A stretch of 64,000 nucleotides of DNA from Poa pratensis (Eukaryota; Streptophyta; Magnoliopsida; Poales; Poaceae), in NCBI GenBank assembly GCA_947311845.1, contig CAMZMU010000081.1, forward strand, positions 2,075,423-2,139,422, written 5' to 3'. Each line of letters starts with the position of its first letter. The stretch's first letter is position 1. Shown one piece after another: positions 23,601 through 34,794 of this stretch. Below the pieces are notes generated by a model, which saw only the letters and a program-made list of their open reading frames with translations, made no database searches and had not been told where the DNA came from. The position numbers and the translations under genes are program-made.

Positions 23601-26600
23601 CAAAGCTGAACAGCAAGCATTTGACGACAAGGATTTTGAAATCCCTGAAGCACAGAATAGGCTGAACACAATGACACAACATATTCATATAAGTATGATT
23701 AATAAACAAATAAATCACATTAGACATCAATCCATATTATCCTTACAGTAATGGCTTAATATTACTTTCGGAAGATGATAACCATTTTGAATAAGAACCA
23801 ACGACATCACCAAAAGATTTGTATACCTAGAACAAATATGAAATCGCACGAGAAACCATTAGCTTCACAAAGTACAATAAAGAAATATTTTATCATACAA
23901 ACGCATATTGAGGAAGTCTTACCAAGAACTGGCATCCATTCAGTTCAGCAGGTGTTCTGCTGGACAGAATATTCACAAAATGCATTATGATTGAAAAATC
24001 GAAGGGGCTTCCATCTTGTAAAACTGTGTCAGCAACCTGAAATTTGGTAACTTATGAGCGTGCCATGTAGATCAAGCATGCTGGTTCCTTGCATGCTTAT
24101 GTCTAACCACACAGGTGGGTGTCATGCCAACCAGCAAAAATTAGTACAGATAGTACAAGAATTTCAATTTGCTGAAGGTAGGATCACAGGATTTATATGG
24201 ATTAATATCCCTCTGAATCGCCAATAGAGCTACAAGCTAAACAGACAAGAGATGATAGACGGTATTATTGGTCATTTCCAAAGCATGTAGTTTTTTCTGC
24301 CAAATGCATATTTCCTATGCATTGCTTAAAGTAGCAGAAAACAGTTCTAGGCATCCCTGAACTTAGCCACATTTCTCAGGGTGCTCTAAGAAGAATAATA
24401 AACCTAGGCCACATTTCTCAGGGTGCTCTAAGAAGAATAATAAACCCTTCAACAAGATACGTCTTGGCTTCTTGGCGTAAAGAAGGCAGTCTTCCAATTG
24501 AGTTGTGAAATAAAAAATCATTTGTATTTGTAATGAGAAGCTTAGAGGAGGGGTATCTGTCAATGGACTAACAAACTCGTGGAAACTCGTGGAAATAATC
24601 ACGTGCCTCCAAGCAAATCATATCATCTTCAAGACCAACTTGAATTAAGCAACTGAGACTTCATCGCATTTTAACCAAGTATGTTAAGAGAAGGGAACTA
24701 GTGGATAAGCAGATCAAGATCAGCATAATCAACATGAGAATCAAATTACATTACATCCTACAAAAAATAAATATAATGCTCATGTGTGTATTCTATAGAA
24801 AACTATAAATCGAGTTGACCAATTGATGCGGCACACTCACCATGCTAAGTGCGTACATTCTAACCTCTACCTCCTTCCAAGGTATTGATTGGCTAACCAA
24901 ACCCCATGCACCAGAAAAAATCTACATAAAGTGCAAAGGGTTAAGCAAAAAAAGTAGTAATAATGATCTAACAAAGAGAGCATCAGAAAACATGCTTAAA
25001 AAATGTCACATAAAAGGTTTTCAAATGATCCCGTACGTCAGCAACATCATAGGCAATCAGTACAAGTTTTATAAAGCTACATTTTTTGGGGAGGGGCATA
25101 TTATCTGGGCAATGCAAGATGATTACTTGTAAGTAGCCATGGAAGACAATGTCATCTTTTAGCAAAAAAAAATACATACCTTATTAATATATGCAGGGGC
25201 ACCTAAAAGCAAACAAATATCAACAAGAAGCTCCTCCAAGTTCAGTCTAAATTGTGCTAGTCCATCGGGTAGCGAACATACTCCATCAGCGCCATGCTCA
25301 TCAGTGTCAATAATCTGTGAATTATCAGAACTTACAAGGTATAAGTAAGAAGTTGGATCGACAGAACTTTCATACATACAGACGTGCAGGATATTCATGA
25401 TAACTTAGCATAAGGAAAGGTAAAACTGGCATCTACATGAAGTATCGTGTGAAAAGGGTATCATTTATAAGAACTTTCTGTTTATTACTTGATCATGAAA
25501 TATAAGGGAATGATATTGAGGGAAAAGTGATAAACCTGAGCACGAAAAAGAAGAACATCTAGCAGTGAAGAAAACACGGGGAGAAACATCTCTTGTGCAG
25601 CATTCCTTTCGGCTGTTTGCATATCAATACCAAGAATAAAATGTGACAAACTGCACCTGTAAAATTTCAGCATGGTAATAATTACTTGCTTGCGAACTTA
25701 GTTTTACTTCAAAAGAATTGACTATAGAACTTGTAAAATCTGAACATTATATGGAAAATTCAGGTGTTGAAGCCATACTGAAATTGCATTCTATGGAATG
25801 GGATAGGGAGCAACAGTCAGCCATACGCTCACGCATGCACACAGCCACAAGCTAGAAGAACCAGCAGGTGTTTCACTCCGAATGGGTGTTAATTTATATA
25901 CTGGAACGGTGGAACGGGATATGAAGTACAAGTGAAGATATTCACCCGCCCACCGCACGCTCGCGCCCACGAGCACACACACACACAATTGAATAATACG
26001 TTCCGAAAGTCATGAACTAATTGCTAATTGACCTACAAAAGGAAAGAGTGTGATCATGAAAATAAAGAGAGTTGGGCATTATTACCAAAATTGCAAAGTG
26101 GAATCTGCAATCTCCCAGTCTTCACTAGAAAAAGCTACACATCTGTAAATGAGGGTGAAATCCTTCAGGGTCACAGGAGGTAATAAAGTGAATTAAACTA
26201 CAGTGTAGCATTAGCATCAAGTATTAATGCAAATAACTTTAAAACTAAGGGAAAAGTACCACATAAGCAGTGCAATAGATTGACCTCAGAAGTGCATCGG
26301 AAAGGGCAAGTGCTTGATTACTCCCTTCTGCAACCAAACCAGGTGCCTAGAAAATCAGACAATTATCAGCTTCTGTTCAACAGTCTCTGACCAAAAGCAT
26401 ATTGGAGAAGCACAGAAACAAAAAAAAGGGACTACGCCATTTTGCATTGCAATTTCTCTTGGGCCATTCTCTTTGTCATATCCAATTTATATTAGATTTT
26501 AGCTCAGGCACATCGTAGGAGCATCCCACAGGTAACGTTGTACTGTATAAATGTGCTACATTGTTAGGTTAGTCCTTGACTCCTCAATAACATCCAGCTT

Positions 26601-29299
26601 TCATAATGGGACGTAGACCACTTAGGATATGATGATTTAGGGTATGAAGTGGAATGGAATGTGATGGTGATGATGGTTCAAGTTATTTATTTCGTTGGTG
26701 GGTTGAGCTGGTTCAACATCATGTTTGGCTGGTGTAATGCAATGGTATCGGATGGATCAAGTTTGTGTTTGTGTTAATAGGTCGTATGAGCAAATAAATG
26801 TACCTCTCTTTGTGTGTGATGATGTTCTAAACATGGAATAACTAACCGAAGGAATTACGTCAAACTTAATAGAGCTGACACTTTTGTTTTTTCTCTTTGC
26901 ACTTGGTGCCAAAAGAAAATCACTACAACTGACTACTAATAGCTCTGAGTATCCCTGACAAAGAAGCAATTGAAACTGTGACATGTGTCGGCATGTATAT
27001 CAGTGCAAGACTGCAGGATGATCAAACACGACTGAAGGACATTCCAAGGTCGCAAACACAACTAGATACCATTGCATTACTGTGCCAATCAGCCGCTGGA
27101 TTCAATAAACCCCGCAAAACTGTGCTGGCTTGCCACCATGACTGCTACACTGAATGGCCTGGGGGCGAAAGAGAGTGGGAAGGGAGGTGACACCTTGTGG
27201 GGAGGCGACGTCAAGGAGACTGGCAGCACTGGGAAGCGCTCTGCATCGAGGTGGGGATGACAAACGTTGGGCTGAAGGGTGAGGGGCAAGAGGACTACCT
27301 CGTCAAGGAACCTCGCCATTCGGCTGATTTAGGAAAATTAGTTGGCTCCTATTTTTTGGAATATTCAGGTTATCCGTTCCACCTGATCCAGTACTATTTG
27401 AATCCTTTCACTTAATCAAACATAGTGCTAGGGGCACATCCAGAACCACCCCATACAGGAATTACACATACCCCCAAATCAACACAAACCTATTTCACTA
27501 ACTTTTCAGTACTTCAGCTGTATCAGAAGTCTATTGTCCATTTGAACATAGTAGCAGACCATGAATGGGGGATTAATTTTGACTACTGGACATATAGTGA
27601 GTAACTAAACTGCAAATCATGATGCTACAAAAACCACGTGAGAATGAGAAAATACTTACTGCCTGACCAACTTCACACATCAAACTAGCAATACCAGCGA
27701 CAATCTTGTCGCTTCTGTTGGCTAGAGCTGGTAAAAGAAGAACTTCTCTGATGTATGGAATCTTGCTTAGAAAAGCCCGAGGTAAATCCTACAGCCAGAT
27801 AGGAGCATACATCAGATTTCTCAGTTCATCATGAGTTGAAAGTAGATTTGTGGAACAATTTTTTGTTAGTGAACAGCCTCAACAAAGTTAAAAGAGAACA
27901 GTGACTTTTCCAAGAAAAGAACCAAAAGGGGACACGACACCAGCCATTTTAGAACTTCACAGTCGCATTGCATCAACAACGCTGCAGGTCAACTACTTGA
28001 ATGACAACACATAATGGAAAAAGAATGATAAGGAGCATTCAAGTCATAACTCAGGCTATGTAGTCCTACTTCAAACCATGCCACCAGAGATGCTTCTCAG
28101 CCCAACAACCATACAGAAGCGGTAAAATGCATTGGTAAATGCACGTGAAGAGAGAACGGAACTGGCATCAACTGCCATGTCCAGATTATTCCGTGATGCT
28201 TCATAAAGATAAAAAGTACAGCTTAACTGAAAGAAATGCACTGCACGAACTTCGTACTAGGTCCAGTTCAAGCACTATTTCATAGAGCAATCAAGCAGAG
28301 GTTACCCGATCAGTTGATTGCACCAATGCAGTAGACTAGACAGAACTTACTTGATGCTGGCTGACAAGCTCCGTCATAACCTCTATGGCCACGTCAAACG
28401 AGAAGGACACCTTTTATGCAACGAAAAACACATGTCAGTACGTGAGTACAAAACCAATCCCTAACAGTGGGTTTTACTGATCCCACCTGCAGGGAGTTGA
28501 AGGCGAACGTGAGAAGTGGGTGCACGGCGAGCACGGCTGCAGGCGTTCCCGAGAAGCATCCCACGCGGACCTACAACATTGCCGTTACTCTTATTAAGCA
28601 CAGGGAGAGGGAAGGACGGACGCGATTGAGCCGAGCAAGGCGCATACGTACCCAGCTCAGTAGGCATCGCAGTATTCTGCGGCTTCGCTCGTGGAGGGGG
28701 ACCCCGTCGGCGGCGGCCGGCTTCTCGGACTGGGCAAACAGGAAGTCAAGCACGGCGGGCGCGTGCGCGAGCAGGTCGCGCGTGAACCTGCACCGCGCGG
28801 CAGAGTCGACCCCCGTGTCTCCGCTCTGATCCTGCGCCACCTCCTCGGGGAGCACGGTGAGCAGCTCCAGCAAGGCGGTGTCGGGTAAGTGTGGCATTCG
28901 CGCGAAAAGCCCGTCCACCCCTCCGTCGGCGCGGAGGGCCAGCGCCGCGAGGGCCAGGCAGATCTGCGTGAGCAGCCGCGGAGGCCCGAAGCAGAAGCGG
29001 CGCGCGGCGACTAGGAGCGCGTCGAGGAGCTGCGCAGCGGGGTCCGGGAGCGGGGCGCCAGGTGACTGGATCTTCCGTCGGAGCATCTGGGCTGCGAAGA
29101 AGAGTAGGTCGGCCGAAGGGGGCGGGTGATCCCCGGAGGCGAGCAGCGAGGCTGCCAGCGCCCACGCATGAGGCGAGCGCTGCAGGCCGAGGAGCCACTG
29201 GTTGGCGGCGAGGCGCGCGGAGGGGTCGGCGACGTGGTTGAGCGCGTGCACTGCCGCGGCCAGCTGCGCCTGGAGGTCCGGCGCTTCTGCGGCGTCCAT
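17643..29299 (-). CDS. MOS14: Importin-13 / transportin-SR (MOS14-like) nuclear import receptor
   Basis: An intact minus-strand gene of 21 coding exons: 29299-28652, 28570-28487, 28410-28351, 27788-27660, 26346-26285, 26142-26086, 25656-25536, 25314-25180, 24921-24841, 24036-23923, 23826-23747, 23661-23526, 22878-22729, 21670-21585, 21109-20922, 20837-20745, 20226-20039, 19928-19817, 19280-19126, 18734-18618 and 17873-17643. All introns are GT-AG and all phases join, giving 1008 residues. The N-terminus has the importin-beta N-domain pattern ([17 protein letters not shown] at about 30-46, then [14 protein letters not shown] at about 65-78). The remainder is ARM/HEAT-type alpha-helical repeat, and the protein ends with the family hallmark [20 protein letters not shown]. 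Members bind RanGTP and carry cargo such as SR splicing factors into the nucleus; Arabidopsis MOS14 is the best-known plant member. The first exon is GC-rich with a GA/CT-rich, TATA-less leader. The start is the ATG whose frame gives the conserved N-terminus. A Harbinger-like element lies 187 bp upstream. Assignment is by recognition only, but the family is unmistakable. Confidence 0.95.
18226..18452 (+). mobile_element. 5'-truncated LINE fragment in intron 20 of the MOS14-like gene
   Basis: A 227-bp insertion ending in an A-run is flanked by a perfect 15-bp duplication GACAGGACGCGTCAC (18211-18225 and 18453-18467). The A-tail and long variable duplication are the signature of target-primed reverse transcription. 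No RT domain remains, as expected for a heavily truncated copy. Confidence 0.85.
20241..20468. repeat. Tandem duplication (2 x about 116 bp) in intron 16
   Basis: The segment starting AATGTCAAGGTATATTAGAT at 20241 is repeated from 20357 with a few substitutions and small indels. The first copy begins only 14 bases from the splice acceptor of exon 17, so the duplication covers the likely branch-point region. Confidence 0.9.
23214..23374. mobile_element. Stowaway (Tc1/Mariner) MITE in intron 12
   Basis: A 161-bp element with the canonical terminal inverted repeats CTCCCTCCGTTCC and GGAACGGAGGGAG, flanked by the TA target duplication (23212-23213 and 23375-23376). It is AT-rich, non-coding and typical of grass introns. 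Confidence 0.97.
24367..24447. repeat. Two-copy 42-bp tandem repeat in intron 9
   Basis: The unit beginning CCACATTTCTCAGGGTGCTC at 24367 is repeated without visible change from 24409. Confidence 0.9.
26560..27430. other. Possible transposon insertion in intron 4 of the MOS14-like gene
   Basis: This part of the longest mid-gene intron has a patch of clearly higher GC (about 27150-27300). Its ends show the TGTTTGGCTGG / ATCAAACA wording common at MITE termini. The terminal repeats are poor and no target duplication was found, so this is only a suspicion. Confidence 0.25.
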
Positions 29300-29485
29300 C
29301 GCTGCCGTTCCGGCGGCGCGTGCTTTGGGTGGGTGGATTTGGGTGGGGCAAGCGAGGGGACGGAGGGGATTGATTGGGCCGAGTGGCACGCACGGGCGAG
29401 TGTGGGGGAGCCGATTCCTCTCTCTCTCTTTTTCCCGAGTGGATTGTTACAGTTCACAACATTGTTAACAGTAGCTACCACATTA

Positions 29486-30625
29486 GAGCTAGCAGTACCC
29501 GCAAAACGTCTGAACCCGCAAAATTCCGGCGACTTTGCGGGTTTGGGGCAATTTTTGGGCCAGACCAGCGTCTGCATATTTGCGTCGGCCCGCAAACGTT
29601 TTGCGGTGGCCCGTGAATCCGCACCGCGTGCCCCTATTTATTTGGCTTGCCACCGCATTTGCGGATTGCGATCCCCAATCCCACACCTCCTCCGGCGAGC
29701 AATCCGCCGTGCGCTCCGCCGTCTCCGACGAGCAATCTCGCATCCCCGTCAACAGATCCGGCGACGCCGAGCCATGGCGCCGAAGCGGGAACCAGAGGCG
29801 GCGCTCCCCGGCGACGACCGTTTCGGCGGAGACTACTCCGACGCGAAGCGCGCGTAGATCGTCTGCAGCGACGGCGCACGGAAGCGCGGCGCACGGAAGT
29901 ACAGTCACGGAGGGTCGGTGCGCTGCGACTTGCCGGAGTTTGACCGGCTCCGGAGGGAGCGGGAGCGGGAGATCGACCGGCGCCGTCGCGAGAAGTTCCT
30001 CCGCGGCGCCAGCAGCTCCTCCGCGGGCGCCAGCAGCTCTTCCACCACTCCGGGTGCTCCTCCGCCGGAGGTCTACGACCCCGAGCACTACGGCGTCACG
30101 CTCGGGCCGGAGGACTTCATCCCCGACGAGCACCTCGAGCGCATGCTGGCGGCGACGGTATTGCGGTCCCAGCACGAGGCGGTGGAGTTCGCCGCCAAGA
30201 TCAAGCGCGACGAGGTGCTCGACGACGTCCTCATGGAGCAGACGTTGATCATCAGCCAGCTCCCGCCCGTCATCGACCTCGTCTCCGACGAGGAGTGAAG
30301 ATCCTCCACCGCTGCGTCGCCGCCGCGCCCGTGGCTCCGGTGAGGAGCAAATTTTGTGTAGTTCTAGGGTTTGGGCGGCGACGTGTAGTTCTAGGGTTTG
30401 CATTTTGTGTAGATACAACGTTGAAATCTATCTGTAGCGAAGAACATCTATCTAGTATGAACTGAACTTTGTTCCCGCGAAAATTTGGATGTTGAATTTC
30501 AGATTTGCAGTTTCGTTTGCGGGCTCTGTTCTTCGCGGCCCCATTTCTCGCGCAAGAACACGCAAAACCCGACCCCTAAAATTGTTTTGCGGGTTTCCGT
30601 TTTGCGGGTACTGCTAGAGATGCTC
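29486..30625 (+). mobile_element. PIF/Harbinger-like element carrying an ORF
   Basis: The element is flanked by TTA on both sides (29483-29485 and 30626-30628), the Harbinger target preference. Its termini are inverted repeats sharing CTAGCAGTACCCGCAAAACG. The right end reads TACTGCTAGAGATGCTC, and the left end has lost four bases relative to it. The element is GC-rich and carries one long plus-strand reading frame. It has no recognisable transposase. It lies 187 bp upstream of the MOS14-like start codon, in the gene's promoter or 5' leader. Confidence 0.85.
29774..30298 (+). pseudogene. ORF inside the Harbinger-like element, one in-frame stop
   Basis: Starting at the ATG (beginning MAPKREPEAALPG), one frame runs 175 codons to TGA and is broken only by a TAG at 29855-29857. 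The second part has a highly charged RLRREREREIDRRRR segment (likely coiled coil), a Ser-rich low-complexity linker (ASSSSAGASSSS), a region with DPEHYGVTLGPEDFIPD, and an acidic end VIDLVSDEE. I do not recognise the function. It could be the second (non-transposase) ORF of a Harbinger family or captured host coding sequence. An ATG-started downstream part (from about 29918) would still encode 126 residues. Confidence 0.55.
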
Positions 30626-30628
30626 TTA

Positions 30629-31150
30629 GAGCATCTTCAGCAGCCCTAAAATACGCCACCGAAAAGGGGTGACGTTTTGACACCAGAAAGCATTATGCTC
30701 CCAGGTTTATAAAATCCGATTCAATCATTTTGCAATATTAAAAATTCGGACCAAAAATTTACGTGTATATCTTGACATTCTATGTGCTCACAAATATGTT
30801 TCGTGGAACCGATATTTTTTGTCGTGTGTAAAAGACAAAATTTGGTGCTAAAAAAGCTTTTTACGAGACATTTTTTTACACGGGCCAGAGAAAATGTTGG
30901 TTTTTTCGTGAAATTTGGTGTGCGCACGTCGAGATGTTAGCACGAAATTTTTGTTCACAACTTTTGACATTTCAAAATGTTTTTTTGCGTGGGAGGAGCA
31001 TATGCATATGCTCCAATGTGTCAAAGTAAATTTCCAACCAAAGTGATAATGGACAATATAGGGCACCAGAATCTTTTCTTTCATAACAAATGCCCTAAAA
31101 TAGGGCATCAGAAAACTCCTGCCGTAGTAGGTTCCCTAAAATAGGGCAGC
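30629..31150. other. Degenerate transposon-like sequence next to the Harbinger element
   Basis: It starts GAGCATCTTCAGCAGCCC right after the shared TTA and ends near repeated CCCTAAAATAGGGC wording. Such beginnings are common for Harbinger-type elements, but a matching inverted terminus is not clear. Confidence 0.35.
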
Positions 31151-31519
31151 AAACACATGTATTTTTTCATTAGAGACATCTCTCCAAACAAGATAGCAAG
31201 TGTTGGTGAACAAATTACAGTTGGGCAGCGATTAAATTATACTTATCTTTACTTTTATGATTATGAATATTCATGGCATGATTCATATAGGCATTACGTA
31301 TAAATTATATAGATCATACAACTGACATTGAATTTATAACTCATACTCCACTTTAAAACCGTTTATATGTTTGCATCTCTAAGTATTAAGTAAGTATCAG
31401 CTTAAGCAAAAGTGACATAACGTAAACAATAAAAATATCGTCCAATTGTGACATAGAAACTGTTGTTTTACGCTTAGTAGAAACAACACTTAACACAACT
31501 TGCCCCTTACTGTCACCGG

Positions 31520-32230
31520 GGTATAGAAATATGCATGGTTAAACCCACTATTATACACAAAACTCTATCTTGGAGATCTAACTATCAAATGACGCCAAAA
31601 GACATAACAACATACGAAAATATAGTTTTATATGTGGGAGATGCCACATGCATGAAAATTATTCTATCACTCTTATTCCCATATGCATCAAATACTATAA
31701 ACATGAAAATTATTCTATCACTATAGCTTCTAATAATATAGTTTTCTCAACATACTACTAACGCTAAAATGTGATCCACATACAAGAAGATCGGAGAGCG
31801 TATAAAGCTACAAATCATCCATAAAAGAAACATAAAGGAGCTCAATATAACTCATGAATAATCTGATAATAAAGTGACAATTCAACTTATCCAACAAAAA
31901 CAACACCGATTACATCAGATGGATCTCAATCATGTGGGGCAGCTCATGAGATCATTGTACTGAAAATCAAGAGAGAGGTTGTCATCTAGCTATTACTATG
32001 GACATGTAGTTCAATGGAACTACCCACACATCGTCATGGAGGCAGTAAGGTTGATGAAAATGGGTCCGAAGGTGGATCCCGTCCTGGGAAAGTGCCATAA
32101 CAGGTCCCCAAATTGGTTCGTCAGATGATGGAGACTTTGTATCGAAACTCTCCGAAATATCACTCGTGATACGAGCGTTTTAGGTCATAGGCAATATATA
32201 GGCGAAGTGTGTCGCGAGAAGTGGTGCCCC
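31520..32230 (-). repeat. Diverged Gypsy LTR fragment
   Basis: Read on the minus strand, wording such as the GAGCTGCC block and the -ATGT-GT- stretch matches, in diverged form, the LTR that follows at 33140-33215 on the plus strand. This suggests an older, oppositely oriented relative of that Gypsy family. No ends or duplications could be defined. Confidence 0.4.
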
Positions 32231-32347
32231 CTGTCTAGGTCATGGACCCATGCCAGGCATGTGGGTCCCCTCCCCCCCCCTCCTCCGATGATATTCGTCT
32301 TCGTCTCGTAAAGTTAGGTGATTTTCCTATTTTTTCCAAATTTATTG

Positions 32348-32516
32348 ATTCCCGTACCTGGATATTTTCTACGATGCACCGCAGGAGTGGATTGACTCGG
32401 GCAACAACATCTCCATATACTCCAACAACCCTGACGGTGCGCAAAACTCCGGCAAGATGTACCAGCAGCAGTCGGGCGAACACTTGGGAAAAGAGGAGGA
32501 GGAGTGGGCCGGCATG
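32348..32516 (+). other. Exon-like open fragment interrupted by a Gypsy element
   Basis: The plus-strand frame beginning near 32370 reads FYDAPQEWIDSGNN and on to GKMYQQQSGEHLGK without stops until it meets the LTR at 32517. A possible splice acceptor (CACCGCAG) precedes 32388. Codon composition looks coding, but I do not recognise the protein. It may be a gene fragment cut by the retrotransposon. Confidence 0.3.
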
Positions 32517-33764
32517 TGATACGTCTCAAACGTATCTATAATTTTTGGTTGTTCCATGCTAGTTATATGTCATTGCCACATGTTTTTATAATGTTTTTAT
32601 ATCATTTTGGCATATTTTCTGGAACTAACCTATTAACAAGATGCCCAGTGTCAGTTCCTGTTTTCTGCTGTCTTTTTGTTTCAGAAAATCTAGTCGGGAA
32701 AGTTTCTCGAATTGACTGAAAATTTACGTGAATTATTTTTACATGGAAACAAAGACTGCGCCAGAAGGGGACTACAGGGGGCCCACAGCCCCCAGACGCC
32801 AGCCAGCCGTGGCCCAGGCCTTGGCCGTGGTTGGGTCCCACCTAGGGCCCTCGAGAAGCTTCTCGAGCTGCCCTTTCACCTATAAATTGCCTTCGTCCCA
32901 AAAACCCTCGGGGCCCGATCACTTTTCCAGAAATACGTCTGAGGCCGCCGCCGTCGCCAACCCTAGATCAGGAGGGATCTGAAGCTCTTCCCGGCACCCT
33001 GCCGGAGGGGAGATCGTCACCGGAGGCATCTACACCACCATGCCTTCCTCCGGAGTGATGCGTGAGTAGTCCACCACGGGACTACGGGTCCATGGCAGTA
33101 GCTAGATGGTTGTCTCTTATCCTTGTACTCCATTGTTTAGATCTTGTGAGCTGCCTAACATGATCAATATCATCTATTTGTAATGCTACATGTTGTGTTT
33201 GTTGGGATCCGATGATTTGTGGAATCATGACACTCTTGTTCAGTTTATCTATGATATTTTTTATTTATGATCTTGCATGCTCTCCGATGCTTGTGTATGC
33301 TTTGGCCGATTAAATGGCTAGTATCTTTAGAGGGAGTATTTATGCTAGAAAGTAGGTTCATGCCTCTCTTTGTCTGAGTTCGAGTAGACATAAACGATTA
33401 AGACTAGAGATGTGTTGTTGCTACTAGGGGTAAAACGGTGTTTACTTCTTTATGTTGTTTTCATTGCTTGCATTATGCACCATGATGATTGCAATTATCC
33501 GTTGCTTGCAACTTAGTACTTTCGGGTGACATGCTGGATAGCGATCCCGGGGTGGATTATTAGTCATAGATGCAGTTGGATGACGTTCTATGTATTTTGA
33601 CGTAATGCCCATATTAAATGAAACGGTGAACTATATTGTGTCATGGTAGTATTGTTATGCGCCCATGCTTTGACAGTTGCCCAGCTGTAATTTGTTTACC
33701 CAACATGTTTATCTTTCGGAGAGACACCACTAGTGAACTGTGGACCCCGGTCCTATTTTCCTAT

Positions 33765-34250
33765 TGACGTGGTGTTAACACATCAAATCCCATGGTTCGG
33801 TACCTAGGGTTGAGATTAAGGGGGAGAGACGTGGTAGTGTTGGTAGTACCGTCGGCGGACAAGCAAGGTTTACCCAGGTTCAGGCCCCCGGAGGGTAACA
33901 CCCTACTTCCTGCTTGTCTGGTTATTGATATATGAGGTGTACAATGGTGTCCCGGTGAGATGATGATCTCGCTAGGGCTTTGGTGATATGAGGATTGTGT
34001 GCCCTAGATCGGCGGCCCTCCCAGCCTTTATATAGGAAGCTGGGTCTCGGGGATTCGCAACCGACTAGGTTTACAGGTAAGGTAGGTTTCTACCGACTTA
34101 AGGTTTACTAGTCTTGGGGCGTACGCCGTCTTCATGGGCTCCCTTCGTGGGCCTTGATCTTTGATTGTTGGCGGGCCTCTCTGTGGGCCTTAACTTGTAC
34201 GTGCACTAGGTATCCTCATGGCAGGGCACCCGAAGGGTAGGCCCCCGTCA
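33765..34250 (-). mobile_element. Solo LTR nested in the Gypsy 5' LTR
   Basis: A 486-bp LTR with ends TGACG and CGTCA is flanked by the 5-bp duplication CCTAT (33760-33764 and 34251-34255). The minus-strand reading has a TATA-like CTATATAAAGG in mid-element and ends TTAACACCACGTCA. That resembles the 5' LTR end of the Tat-type element at 55862-55879, so it is probably a Tat-lineage LTR. It arose by insertion followed by LTR-LTR recombination. Confidence 0.88.
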
Positions 34251-34794
34251 CCTATATTGCTTACAACCGTTTTCATAGCTTTTCCTAGTCATTTGCTCGC
34301 TGGTCATTTTTGCTTTCATAATATTTTCCACGCATAAGTTTAATTCTTTGTGTTCAGCAAGCCGAAGAGATTGACAACCTCTCTGTTTCATTGGGGCAAA
34401 GTGATATGTTTGTAATTGTGTGCAAGTCCGCGTTAACCTCCTAATGCCAGGGGAGGAAGACACCTTGTTGGAGCCTTCTCCAAGTCCTACTGGATTAATA
34501 ACCTTTGTTTTGTACGTATGAAGGGAAAATTGCCGCTACGCTGCATCATACCTTTCTCTTGGGGTCCCCCAACGAACGTGTGATTCACGCCATCAAGCTC
34601 TTTTATGGCGCCGCTGCCGAGGACTTGGAAGCTTCAGCGAGAGGAGTTTCACACGTCCTTACATTCCGTTTTGTTATTGTCTTGCTTAGTATATTTTTTG
34701 TTAGTCTTGTTTTGCTTTTCGTTTGTCTTAAAACTCAAAAACACAACAAAAAAAATTTCCAGTAAGTAGTCTTTTATTGTTTTGCTTAGTTATC

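Noticed and set aside
28691..29617. Long plus-strand and alternative minus-strand ORFs over exon 1 of the MOS14-like gene
   Set aside because: They are shadows of the GC-rich first exon. Only the frame starting at 29299 gives a known protein and joins to exon 2.
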